A program made the translations under genes and the position numbers. Under the pieces are notes generated by a model. That model saw only the letters and a program-made list of their open reading frames with translations. It was not told the DNA's origin and did no database searches. Positions 18,440-25,926 of a stretch of 33,552 nucleotides of DNA are shown here, one piece after another. Origin of the DNA: Omnitrophica bacterium RIFCSPLOWO2_01_FULL_45_10b (lineage in GTDB: Bacteria; Omnitrophota; Omnitrophia; Omnitrophales; Danuiimicrobiaceae); NCBI GenBank assembly GCA_001804205.1, contig MHFM01000012.1, positions 41,975 to 75,526 of the forward strand, written 5' to 3'. Positions within the stretch are counted from its first letter, which is position 1. Each line of letters opens with the position of its first letter.

Positions 18440-19467
18440 CATAGGCTGAGCAATCCCGCTTCTTCTGCAAAACCGAGGCGAATGTTCATGTTCTGAATCG
18501 CTTGGCCGCTTGCGCCCTTCAGTAAATTATCAATGGCGGTGATCACAATCACCTGATTTGATTTGTCATCAACAGAAACGCCGATGTCGCAAAAATTCGT
18601 AAACTGAACATTTTTCAAAGCCGGGAACCGATCGACTCCTAAAAACCGAACGAACGGTTCTGCGTCAGCAAAAGCCTGAAAGGCCTTGGCCAATTTATCT
18701 TTTTTGACTCCTGATTTTCGCTTCACATAAATCGTCGATAAAATTCCTCGATTCACCGGCAAAAGATGAGGCACAAATGTAATGTTAATTTTTTCCGCCG
18801 CTATTTCTGAAAGCGTCGGCTCCATTTCAGGCGCATGTTGATGCCGATTCACTTTATAGGCCGCGAAATTTTCATCCACCTCGCAAAATTGCGTTCCCAT
18901 AGAAAGTTTGCGCCCAGCACCGCTCGCACCGGATTTAGAATCAATAATAATGGAATCCCGTTGAATCAAATCGTTCTTAAGCAAAGGGTATAATCCCAAG
19001 ACAGCGCCTGTTGGATAGCACCCGGGATTGGCAATTAAATTTGCATGCTTGATCTGCTCACGATAAATTTCAGGAAGACCATAGACCGCAAATTTAAGCA
19101 ACTTCTTTTGTTCATGCCTCTCGCCATACCACTGTTCATAAATTTTCGCATGACGGAGACGGAAATCAGCGGAAAGATCGATGACGATCTTATCGTGCTT
19201 GTAAAAATCCCCGGCAATGTTCATCGCCAGCGTGTGCGGAAGCGTAATGAAAACAACATCGGAATTGCGAAGCACTTTCCGAAAGTCAAATTTTTCGATG
19301 ACAAGGTCATTGGCCTTGCCCAATGTGGGCACCACGTCTCGAGCCCGAATCCGTTCTTCAGATCGAGTGGTTAAAGTCCCGACCTTAACATGCGGGTGCC
19401 TTGCAAGAATTCGAATCAGTTCATTTCCGGTAAAACTGGTAGCGCCAACAACAGAACATCTGAGCAT
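18439..19467 (-). CDS. argC: N-acetyl-gamma-glutamyl-phosphate reductase
   Basis: ArgC reduces N-acetylglutamyl phosphate to the semialdehyde with NADPH. The 342-aa protein has the dinucleotide loop VVGATSFTGNE (7-17), the catalytic Cys150 in ANPGCYPTGA, and the HRHQHAPE stretch with the conserved His. AGGAG lies 6 nt before the ATG. It is the first structural gene of the arginine operon, behind a consensus promoter and an intrinsic terminator placed within its leader. Its stop codon lies at the edge of the element at 18207-18439. Confidence 0.98.
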   Translation of the reverse strand: MLRCSVVGATSFTGNELIRILARHPHVKVGTLTTRSEERIRARDVVPTLGKANDLVIEKFDFRKVLRNSDVVFITLPHTLAMNIAGDFYKHDKIVIDLSADFRLRHAKIYEQWYGERHEQKKLLKFAVYGLPEIYREQIKHANLIANPGCYPTGAVLGLYPLLKNDLIQRDSIIIDSKSGASGAGRKLSMGTQFCEVDENFAAYKVNRHQHAPEMEPTLSEIAAEKINITFVPHLLPVNRGILSTIYVKRKSGVKKDKLAKAFQAFADAEPFVRFLGVDRFPALKNVQFTNFCDIGVSVDDKSNQVIVITAIDNLLKGASGQAIQNMNIRLGFAEEAGLLSL

Positions 19468-19480
19468 ATTTGTCTCCTAA

Positions 19481-19518
19481 AATAAAAACTTTCTAAACAC
19501 CATCCGGTGCTTAGAAAG
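19481..19518 (-). terminator. Leader terminator (putative attenuator) of the arg operon
   Basis: On the minus strand CTTTCTAAGCACC (19518-19506), loop GGAT, and GGTGTTTAGAAAG (19501-19489) form a 13-bp stem with one G-T pair. TTTTTATTTT follows directly. It lies between the promoter and the argC ribosome-binding site (19478-19474), so transcription must read through it for argC to be made. A 13-codon ORF ends within its 5' arm. Confidence 0.8.
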
Positions 19519-19552
19519 AAGAACGGGCGTCCTTTTCCATGAGGACAGGCAT
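19511..19552 (-). CDS. Possible 13-aa leader peptide of the arg operon
   Basis: A short ORF in the transcribed leader encodes MPVLMEKDARSSF; an internal Met5 could also serve as start. The stop codon TAA (19513-19511) lies inside the 5' arm of the terminator hairpin, and the single Arg codon CGT (19525-19523) is 4 nt before that arm. A ribosome stalled at this codon would cover part of the arm and could prevent termination when charged arginine tRNA is low. AAGGG touches the first ATG without normal spacing, and there is only one Arg codon, so translation is uncertain. Confidence 0.35.
   Translation of the reverse strand: MPVLMEKDARSSF
19529..19546 (-). promoter_or_regulatory. Small hairpin in the arg operon leader
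   Basis: GTCCT (19546-19542) pairs with AGGAC (19533-19529) around an 8-nt loop, upstream of the terminator hairpin and within the leader ORF. It may be a pause or alternative-folding element; no known riboswitch class was recognised. Confidence 0.4.
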
Positions 19553-19591
19553 CCCTTTAAGTGAAAAATAGGGGATAACAACGAAAGTGTT

Positions 19592-19620
19592 ATTATAAAG
19601 GCAGGCTTATCCTTTGTCAA
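19592..19620 (-). promoter_or_regulatory. Consensus sigma-70 promoter of the arginine operon
   Basis: On the minus strand, perfect -35 TTGACA (19620-19615) and perfect -10 TATAAT (19597-19592) are separated by exactly 17 nt. Transcription should begin near 19585 and give a leader of about 120 nt before argC. So strong a promoter fits control by attenuation downstream. Confidence 0.85.
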
Positions 19621-19643
19621 ATGAATAGGTTAGGTAAATTTCA

Positions 19644-19750
19644 CCCCGTTAGACCTACTATTACAAGAGCTTATTTAACGAGGGGTTACGCGGATGAAAA
19701 ATAAATTAGCCAGAGATTCGCTTTTCAAGTCCGGCAGAGGTCTAACGGGG
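19644..19750. mobile_element. Inverted-repeat element with CCCCGTTAGA ends, between argC and rnc
   Basis: CCCCGTTAGACCT (19644-19656) and AGGTCTAACGGGG (19738-19750) are perfect 13-bp inverted ends of a 107-bp unit. The sequence that exits it on the plus strand, TCTAACGGGGTTTATG, is identical to the one leading into the glgA start on the minus strand (element at 33282-33405). The interiors of the two units differ, so they share ends rather than whole sequence. It may be a MITE-like unit or a regulatory palindrome. Confidence 0.6.
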
Positions 19751-19757
19751 TTTATGC

Positions 19758-19786
19758 TTGACTTTCTAGTCGAGTCATCCTATTTT
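19758..19786 (+). promoter_or_regulatory. Likely rnc promoter
   Basis: TTGACT (19758-19763) and TATTTT (19781-19786) are 17 nt apart on the plus strand. A start near 19793 would leave a short leader with GGTGGAG (19801-19807) before the rnc ATG at 19812. The -35 lies 7 bp beyond the inverted-repeat element. Confidence 0.55.
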
Positions 19787-19811
19787 TGGTTTAAAAATAA
19801 GGTGGAGAATG

Positions 19812-20519
19812 ATGGCAAAAACATACCTTGAGCGAATGATTGGCAAGCCATTTCGAAACAAAAAATGGCTCCATGCTGCCCTCACCCATCCATCATATCA
19901 AAATGCTGGCCAGCCGCTTAAATCAGGGGCACTGTTTCAACGCCTCGAATTCCTTGGGGATTCAATTTTAAATTTATTCATCGCCACCCGCTTATACGAT
20001 CTTTTTCCAAATGCAAATGAAGGCCTGCTCAGCCGTTTGCGGTCCACCCTTGTCTCTAAAAAGCTATTGGCGCGAATTGCCCGCACCATTCGCCTCAAAA
20101 GTCATCTTTTGCTTGGGAAACATGTCGAACAACATCACGAATTAGCGCGTGAAAAAATATTGGCGGACGCTTTTGAAGCTTTAATCGCTGCAATTTATTT
20201 TGACCGCGGGCGAAAAGCGATAGAACAATTCCTTACCAAATGTTTTGAACCTTATTTCAATCAAAAAAAACTCTTTCAACTAGACCCGAATCCAAAAAGC
20301 ACTTTGCAGGAACATACGCAAAAGAAATTCGGCGTTCTTCCTTCTTACCGAGTTGCATCCCAACGAAACCGAAGCGCCTTCACCGCTTGGGTCACCATTA
20401 GAGGAAAACGAAAAACAAAGGGCGAAGGCAGAACCAAGCAAGAGGCAGAAACACAAGCTGCCGCGAAGTTGATCAAAAAATTAAAAATTAATCCTCTAAA
20501 AGTTATGGGGAAGAACTAA
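19812..20519 (+). CDS. rnc: Ribonuclease III
   Basis: RNase III cuts double-stranded RNA and matures rRNA. The 235-aa protein has the catalytic signature RLEFLGDSIL (44-53), the second acidic pair Asp119/Glu122 in ADAFEALIAAIYFD, and a C-terminal double-stranded-RNA-binding domain from about residue 155 (PKSTLQEHTQKKF to AETQAAAKLIKKL). Start ATG 19812 is preferred to the adjacent ATG at 19809 because GGTGGAG lies 4 nt before it. It is the only plus-strand gene in the window, divergent from argC and convergent with the AsmA-like gene. Confidence 0.97.
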   Translation: MAKTYLERMIGKPFRNKKWLHAALTHPSYQNAGQPLKSGALFQRLEFLGDSILNLFIATRLYDLFPNANEGLLSRLRSTLVSKKLLARIARTIRLKSHLLLGKHVEQHHELAREKILADAFEALIAAIYFDRGRKAIEQFLTKCFEPYFNQKKLFQLDPNPKSTLQEHTQKKFGVLPSYRVASQRNRSAFTAWVTIRGKRKTKGEGRTKQEAETQAAAKLIKKLKINPLKVMGKN

Positions 20520-20537
20520 GAGCTTCTGACAAAAAGT

Positions 20538-20692
20538 GTCATTCTGAAGGCGCAGCCTGAAGAATCTAATTGTAGATCCTTCGCGGAGTTTACCCTGAGC
20601 CTGAGATCCTTCACTTTCCGCCACCCGAGACGGCGGATCCGCCGTTCTGCTGGGCGGACGTTCAGGATGACAGACGAAGGGCTCAGGATGAC
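20538..20692. repeat. Composite palindromic repeat between convergent rnc and the AsmA-like gene
   Basis: A GTCATTCTGAAGG...TTCAGGATGAC unit with inner GAAGAATCT/AGATCCTTC arms carries a second palindrome nested inside (CCGCC...GGCGGATCCGCC...GGCGGA, about 20621-20658). It is followed by an extra CTCAGGATGAC half-copy. The repeat occupies most of the 191-bp space between the two stop codons. No hairpin with a clean U-tract terminator was found there. Confidence 0.75.
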
Positions 20693-20710
20693 AAGGTTTT
20701 TGCTGGTGTT

Positions 20711-23332
20711 CTAAGAAGAAGATTTCTTTTGGGAAAGGAATTGCTCCAACAGATTGAAGCCGCTGTCCAAAAGAGCTTGTTCTAAACTTGCGGGTTGAGC
20801 AGTTGTTGATTTTTGAGGAACCTGATTTTTAGCGTTTTCTTGAGTGGCCACACTTGATGGCGCGAACCAGCGCGACGTAATTTTAGAAAATTGATCCCGC
20901 ACCAAGCTTTCCAAAAAAGTTTGAATCAGCATCGGATCTTGATGAATCGATGGATTGGAAATTGGCCCGGTAAGCAGAATGGGGATGGGCCCAAGCCGAG
21001 CGTTCTGAGGCAAATTTGAATTAACGGATTGTCCCAAAGCCGGGGCCAAATAAAGCGAAAGCCTAAAATTAAGATTCCCGTCAAATCCAATGTCACCGGC
21101 AGCCTCCACCTGAAAATCATCGGAAACAAGAAGTAAATTTCCTGTTTTTATCTTTTTGCTTTCGATTTCAAAATCGCCCCGGACATCGCTAAAACGCGTT
21201 TTCCCAGATTTAAAACTACCTAAAGGTGCGAGCTCGGCAATCTTACCCAAACCGCCCAAAAGATCGAAAGAATGAAACTCCCCGTTCGCCACCGCAAGAG
21301 AGCCCGTTCCCTTCAGCCGGTCCAACCAACCGGCATCAAAAGGTCCGTCGCTTTTCAATTGAGCAGTTGCAAAAAGATTTCCTTCGATAACGGGTTGGCC
21401 TTGTGTGGCATACATCCGTGCAAAACTCAAGCGGTCAAGTTCAAATGTGATCACGCTTGAAGGAGCAGATTTAAAATCAAACATGGCCTGGCCGGAAACC
21501 CGTCCTCCAAAAACATTGAAATACAAATCGGGGATCATCAGATGGTTCTCCGAAAAAGCAATATGTGATTCAAAATCATCCAGAGATTCGTCGGGTGAAA
21601 ATACGCCTGTAACCGCCGCTTCAACGGATCTCCAATCTACTTTCTTTCCGCTGAGTTGAAGGGCCTCATCAATTTTACGAAGTTCGGACACCAAATCTAA
21701 AACTTTGAGCTGCTCGGAACGGAGAATAACAAGCCCTTTACGGTTTGGCTCCCAAAACATTTTGCCATCCAATGAAAATTGCGAATGCCCTACTCCAAAA
21801 CGAACACCCTTAAGTTCGGAATCTAAAGGGCCAAAATCAATTGATCCATTTACGTCATAAATGCGTGCGCCTGTTTTTGAGCGGGCTTCCAAATGATCCA
21901 GGCTGATATTATTCATCACCCGCGCTTCTTTAAAGCGGTTAAAATTTCCTTTTACACTCGTCAAAATTTTCACCGCGCCTGAAAGTTCAAACTGGCGCAA
22001 TAAGGGAAAATACTGCTCCCATCCCTTGATTGAAAATTTATTCGTTAAAATGGTCATTTCGCCTTGTCCCGTGGCAAGATCTAGCCCCACAAGAGAACCC
22101 TTGAGGGAGGCTTGCTCGAAATCGGCCGAAAAATCACCGCGAAGCCCCCGACCGATAACCAATTTCATATCGCTTTTCAAAAAGAGCGGGACCCCACTAG
22201 ATTTGGAAAAATATTTGGAATAAGCAAGAGAGGCCTTGGTTAAATCAATTCGAGAATTAACAACCAAAAGCTCAGGTTGGCCTTTGACAAAAAAATCCAA
22301 TTGGCTTTCTCCTGAAAGTCCCAAATTCACAGGAATAATTTTTTCGAAAGGAAGAATATATTGAGGAAAAGTTTCTAAATGGAGGGCGTTGGATTTGACG
22401 AGCACTTCCTCGACGGACGTTTTGAATACATTAAACCGGCCTTCCGCTTCAAAAGGCCCAAACGGTGTCGCAAATGTAGTGCCCTCATTTAAAATGAGCG
22501 CGCCGCTTTCTAAATCAATCTGAGCTTGGTACTTCACTTGATAATCACCCTCTACGCTCGGGGCAGATTTCGGGGACATTTCGTATATCAAATCCTTAAG
22601 AACGGCGGAACCTTTAACGTCCAGCTGCGAAATTCCTGCGCGTTTAATAATTTGTGTTGAACTTGAAAATGTGCCTTTTTTGAAGTCGATAGGGAGCGGA
22701 GACCGCCACCAGGAAGCTAATTTTGAAAGCTCAAGAGCATCGATTGAAACTTGGGCTTTGGCGATCAAATCTTTCGGCCTAAAATTTTTGAAATCAATGG
22801 TGAAAGTCCCTGACAAATTAACGTTGTCCGAATCGCTCAAAAATTTGGCTTTTACTCTAAAGCGAATGGGCTTATTGGAACGGAAGTTCCAAAGGTCAAA
22901 TGAAACATGTTCAAAAGAAACTGTTTTTGCGAAGTCACTGCCCGGTTCACGCCAAACGTATTGGATAGTCGCATTGCTTAATACAACATGCGCCAAGGAT
23001 GGCTTGCCCATCAATAATGAAAAAAGAACGGGGCGAAAGGTAGCCTTGTCCGCTTTGATCGAAGGAATATTGGAATCCGGGCCCGCGGGTTCCAAACTGA
23101 AATGTGTCAGATGCAAGACGGGGGTCGGTAAAAAAGAGACCCGGACCTCTTTAAAAGTAGGGGTAGAACCTGTCTGTTCTTGAACCGCTTGGCTCATCAT
23201 CCGCTGCAAAGATTCTGATGGAATTAGAAGAGGCAGCGATGAGAAAAACGCGGCGATAAAAATAGCGGCGATCGTCAAAACCAGCGGAGCATACCGCTTG
23301 AACAGTTGGGTTTTTATCATGACAGAGGGCAT
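20711..23332 (-). CDS. AsmA-like envelope protein
   Basis: This 873-aa protein has one N-terminal membrane segment (about residues 14-35, PLVLTIAAIFIAAFFSSLPL) and then a long periplasmic part of repeated short beta strands. The opening region (SFLPTPVLHLTHFSLEP) and the C-terminal module (GTGSLAVANGEFHSFDLLGG, then LLVSDDFQVEAAGDIGFDG and LGPIPILLTGPISNPS) match the AsmA/TamB-like superfamily. These bridge-like proteins are linked to lipid movement and outer-membrane assembly. A polar tail (about 820-873) rich in Gln and Ser ends the protein. ATG 23332 and ATG 23320 (MIKTQLFKRY) are both possible starts, neither with a clear ribosome-binding site. The substrate cannot be told. Confidence 0.85.
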   Translation of the reverse strand: MPSVMIKTQLFKRYAPLVLTIAAIFIAAFFSSLPLLIPSESLQRMMSQAVQEQTGSTPTFKEVRVSFLPTPVLHLTHFSLEPAGPDSNIPSIKADKATFRPVLFSLLMGKPSLAHVVLSNATIQYVWREPGSDFAKTVSFEHVSFDLWNFRSNKPIRFRVKAKFLSDSDNVNLSGTFTIDFKNFRPKDLIAKAQVSIDALELSKLASWWRSPLPIDFKKGTFSSSTQIIKRAGISQLDVKGSAVLKDLIYEMSPKSAPSVEGDYQVKYQAQIDLESGALILNEGTTFATPFGPFEAEGRFNVFKTSVEEVLVKSNALHLETFPQYILPFEKIIPVNLGLSGESQLDFFVKGQPELLVVNSRIDLTKASLAYSKYFSKSSGVPLFLKSDMKLVIGRGLRGDFSADFEQASLKGSLVGLDLATGQGEMTILTNKFSIKGWEQYFPLLRQFELSGAVKILTSVKGNFNRFKEARVMNNISLDHLEARSKTGARIYDVNGSIDFGPLDSELKGVRFGVGHSQFSLDGKMFWEPNRKGLVILRSEQLKVLDLVSELRKIDEALQLSGKKVDWRSVEAAVTGVFSPDESLDDFESHIAFSENHLMIPDLYFNVFGGRVSGQAMFDFKSAPSSVITFELDRLSFARMYATQGQPVIEGNLFATAQLKSDGPFDAGWLDRLKGTGSLAVANGEFHSFDLLGGLGKIAELAPLGSFKSGKTRFSDVRGDFEIESKKIKTGNLLLVSDDFQVEAAGDIGFDGNLNFRLSLYLAPALGQSVNSNLPQNARLGPIPILLTGPISNPSIHQDPMLIQTFLESLVRDQFSKITSRWFAPSSVATQENAKNQVPQKSTTAQPASLEQALLDSGFNLLEQFLSQKKSSS

Positions 23333-23355
23333 ATTGTACCAGCGAGAGGTGAGAA

Positions 23356-23490
23356 CTAGTAGTTGCTATTTAGCTGACTTGATCCAACCGGCCTGTAATT
23401 ATAATCTTCAAGGAAAGCAGCGCAGCCGGAACATTGAATCAAGAGAATGAGTGTAATCAACCACCGAAGTGCTAACAAAAATCGATTCAT
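23356..23490 (-). CDS. Putative 44-aa lipoprotein
   Basis: This short ORF encodes MNRFLLALRWLITLILLIQC followed by SGCAAFLEDYNYRPVGSSQL. It is a hydrophobic signal with a lipobox-like C-S-G-C at residues 23-26 and a very short tail. It lies between rpsI (16 nt after its stop) and the AsmA-like gene (23 nt before its start). No Shine-Dalgarno is seen, and the reading frame extends upstream antiframe to rpsI. The signal-peptide pattern is its main support. Confidence 0.45.
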   Translation of the reverse strand: MNRFLLALRWLITLILLIQCSGCAAFLEDYNYRPVGSSQLNSNY

Positions 23491-23506
23491 AAATGTACGA
23501 CAACGA

Positions 23507-23914
23507 TTACCGCTTCGTATATTGAAAACTGCGCCGTGCACCTTTATGGCCGTACTTTTTGCGTTCTTTTTTGCGCGGGTCACGCGTGAGAAACCCGCCC
23601 TTGCGCAAGAGTGAACGAAGATTTGGGTCAAACTCAAGAAGTGCCCGGGAAATTCCGAGCCGAACTGCTTCTGCTTGACCCGTCAAACCACCGCCGCAAA
23701 CTTCAGCTCTAATGGCAAAGCGATCCATCAATTTAGCGGCTTCGAGCGGTTGTTGAATAATCATTCGCAGTGTCTCGCGTGGAAAATAAGTTTCTTGAGT
23801 TTTGGAATTCACAACAATTTCTTTTCCACCATCCGCAAGCCAAACGCGGGCGATGGCGCTTTTGCGCCGGCCCAAACCGTAAAAAGAATTTGTTTTGATT
23901 TCTGCTTCAACCAT
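23507..23914 (-). CDS. rpsI: Small ribosomal subunit protein uS9
   Basis: The 135-aa protein begins with FYGLGRRKSAIARVWL and ends KKYGHKGARRSFQYTKR, the basic uS9 tail that reaches toward P-site tRNA; the GGGLTGQAEAVRLGISRAL segment is conserved. It starts 9 nt after rplM, the usual bacterial rplM-rpsI pair. Confidence 0.98.
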   Translation of the reverse strand: MVEAEIKTNSFYGLGRRKSAIARVWLADGGKEIVVNSKTQETYFPRETLRMIIQQPLEAAKLMDRFAIRAEVCGGGLTGQAEAVRLGISRALLEFDPNLRSLLRKGGFLTRDPRKKERKKYGHKGARRSFQYTKR

Positions 23915-23923
23915 AATTTGAGT

Positions 23924-24352
23924 TTACGCCGGAAAAGGTACGGGTTTTTGCGCCGCTTGCCGATGTTCGGCACCCGCATAAATACGAAGCCGCTTTAACA
24001 TTTTATCGGCCAGCCGATTTTTCGGAAGCATTCTGCGAACTGCTTCGCTGATAATAAGTTCCGGATTTTTCGCCTGCATCTGTTCAAACGTAGCGGTGTG
24101 GCGGCCTCCCGGATAACCGGTATAATGTTGATAAATTTTTTCTTTGAATTTTCGCCCCGTCACGCGAATTTGTTTTGCATTAATCACAACCACTTGGTCT
24201 CCGCATTCAATATGAGGCGTATAAAAAGGCTCGTCTTTTCCCATGAGAACCGTTGCAATCCGGACGGCAAGCCGGCCTAAGATTTGATCTTTTGCGTCAA
24301 CCAGGTAACACTTCCGTTCAATTTCGTTTGCTTTTGGTAAATAAGTTTTCAT
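23924..24352 (-). CDS. rplM: Large ribosomal subunit protein uL13
   Basis: The 142-aa protein has WYLVDA-like CYLVDAKDQILGRLA, then VVVINAKQIRVTGRKFKEKIYQHYTGYPGG and RMLPKNRLADKMLKRLRIYAG, all uL13 hallmarks. AAGGA lies 7 nt before the ATG. It is first of the pair and has its own consensus promoter in the gap after truA. Confidence 0.98.
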   Translation of the reverse strand: MKTYLPKANEIERKCYLVDAKDQILGRLAVRIATVLMGKDEPFYTPHIECGDQVVVINAKQIRVTGRKFKEKIYQHYTGYPGGRHTATFEQMQAKNPELIISEAVRRMLPKNRLADKMLKRLRIYAGAEHRQAAQKPVPFPA

Positions 24353-24381
24353 TGTTATTCCTTATCGGGAAAAGAGCGTGA

Positions 24382-24410
24382 AGTATATCAGAACCCCTCT
24401 TTGTTGTCAA
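24382..24410 (-). promoter_or_regulatory. Sigma-70 promoter of rplM-rpsI
   Basis: On the minus strand TTGACA (24410-24405) and TATACT (24387-24382) are 17 nt apart in the 81-bp gap between truA and rplM. Transcription would begin near 24375, leaving a leader of about 23 nt. Confidence 0.8.
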
Positions 24411-24433
24411 AACGATTAAACATGAACCGGAAC

Positions 24434-25168
24434 TTAATAGATAACTCGTTTAAGTACAAGGCCTTGTGGTGGAGCCGTGGCGCCCACAAGCTCACGCTTT
24501 TTTAAGGTGAAAATCTGTTTAAGATCGGTGAGGCCAAGCTTTCCTGCGCCCACCTCAACAAGCGTACCGACCATGCTGCGGACCATCTTATACAAAAACC
24601 CATTTGAGGTTACCGTCAACACGATTTCCCTTCCCTTTTTTTGAACGCTTAACTGCCGGATGGTTCGAACGGCGCTCTTCCGCCTGCTTCCGCTTGATTC
24701 AAAGGCGCGAAAATCATGCCTGCCGCAAAAGAGCCGTGCTGCGCGTTTCATTTTGAGAAGGCTGAGCGGATGAGGAACATGAAATGCGCGAAAGCGTTCA
24801 AGCGGCGAGCGAGTTTTTGAATTCAGAATACGGTACTCATACACTTTCCATTTTGCAGAAAACTGGGCATGAAATTTAGGTGATACTTCTTCGGCAGCAA
24901 TAACCGCAAGGTCATCTGGCAAATAACAGTTCAGGCCCTGTTCGATTTTAAAAAACGGAATCTTGGAATTAATATGGAAATTAACAACCTGGCCTTCCGC
25001 GTGCACACCCGAATCTGTTCGGCCGGAAGCGATCGTGTGAATATTTTTTTGGAATAATTTTTTTAATGCTGTTTCAAGCTCATTTTGAACGGTACGATGG
25101 CGCTTTTGTTTTTGAAATCCAAAAAATGAAGTGCCATCGTACTCTAATGTGAGTTTAATATTCCGCAT
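24434..25168 (-). CDS. truA: tRNA pseudouridine synthase A
   Basis: TruA makes pseudouridine at positions 38-40 of tRNA anticodon stems. The 244-aa protein has LEYDGTSFFGFQKQ, the catalytic Asp52 in SGRTDSGVHAEGQVV, and the FLYKMVRSMVGTLVEVG C-terminal motif. Its ATG shares one base with the TAA of the oxidase-like gene upstream (TAATG), so translation is likely coupled. Confidence 0.97.
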   Translation of the reverse strand: MRNIKLTLEYDGTSFFGFQKQKRHRTVQNELETALKKLFQKNIHTIASGRTDSGVHAEGQVVNFHINSKIPFFKIEQGLNCYLPDDLAVIAAEEVSPKFHAQFSAKWKVYEYRILNSKTRSPLERFRAFHVPHPLSLLKMKRAARLFCGRHDFRAFESSGSRRKSAVRTIRQLSVQKKGREIVLTVTSNGFLYKMVRSMVGTLVEVGAGKLGLTDLKQIFTLKKRELVGATAPPQGLVLKRVIY

Positions 25169-25842
25169 TATGAAAATCGGGCATTCTCGATACGGGCAAG
25201 GCTTTCTTCCTTGTGAATCCGCTCGTCAATTCCGATGCGACGGAAAAGATCGGCCAAAGACTTAAAAGACCCGTAGTCCTGCTCGAAGTCACTTTCGAAA
25301 GGCTCGGTTTCAAAGTTTGGGTTTTCCAAAACAAAACCCATATATTCATGTTCTGCGTGGTCTTCAAAGTCAGCATTAAGGCCATAACTCCAGGCAGGCT
25401 TTACGACATACATAATCCAGCTCAGGTGATAATAAAAAAACGCGATGATCTGCGGAAGGATGCGGTACATAAAGAAGTTTTCATGAATTCCCTTCTTCTG
25501 GACCATTTCCTCTAACATAAATAAATGCCATTGTTCATTGTCCTGTTGGAGGCGCGCTTCTTTAACGAACTCAAAAATCCGTCTCGCGAAACCTGGTTGT
25601 GAGTACGTGTGCGTCATCGCGATATAAGCCACCTGCTCCCAGGACTGATACGGAACGCGGGCGATGATTTCAAGCACCTTGAATTTGGAAAATGTCTGCT
25701 TCTTTCCATAAAAAAAATCCATCATGAAAAAAAGCGTGCTCGCAAAGAAACCGTATTTCCTGCGTGGAGCCTTAAGCGTCCTCTCCTGCTCAGATTTTAG
25801 CGATGAAGTATCTTTCGGACTTTCAAGCGTAATCGTAGTCAT
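25168..25842 (-). CDS. Alternative oxidase-like membrane diiron protein
   Basis: This 224-aa protein carries the ligand pattern of the alternative oxidase/plastid terminal oxidase family: VLEIIARVPY with Glu58, DNEQWHL with Glu103 and His106, FEDHAEHEY with Glu160 or Glu164, and GIDERIHKEE with Glu207 and His210. VARVPY and IAFFYYHLSWIMYVVKP also match that family. These enzymes oxidise quinol and reduce O2 to water at the membrane surface without pumping protons. The mid-region is hydrophobic and could form the membrane-associated helices. A quinol oxidase role is inferred from the ligands; a divergent diiron enzyme remains possible. It is translationally linked to truA (TAATG). Confidence 0.75.
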   Translation of the reverse strand: MTTITLESPKDTSSLKSEQERTLKAPRRKYGFFASTLFFMMDFFYGKKQTFSKFKVLEIIARVPYQSWEQVAYIAMTHTYSQPGFARRIFEFVKEARLQQDNEQWHLFMLEEMVQKKGIHENFFMYRILPQIIAFFYYHLSWIMYVVKPAWSYGLNADFEDHAEHEYMGFVLENPNFETEPFESDFEQDYGSFKSLADLFRRIGIDERIHKEESLARIENARFS

Positions 25843-25926
25843 GCTTTATTATATCAGTGGATTAAAAAAATGGAAGATGTCCGTCTGCAGGACGTCTGCG
25901 ATTAATGCGATTATTTATTTTATAGA

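Noticed and set aside
18198..18470. 90-codon minus-strand ORF spanning the argC-argJ gap
   Set aside because: It is a translation through repeat DNA (contains the FPRKRESMDP-type peptide) and overlaps the argC end and the argJ start in another frame.
19468..19591. T-box or known riboswitch in the arg leader
   Set aside because: The leader is only about 120 nt, lacks the T-box consensus before the terminator, and matches no riboswitch class I can recognise.
19694..19831. 45-aa plus-strand ORF running from the inverted-repeat element into rnc
   Set aside because: It reads through the element's end and the likely rnc promoter and overlaps rnc out of frame; no family resemblance.
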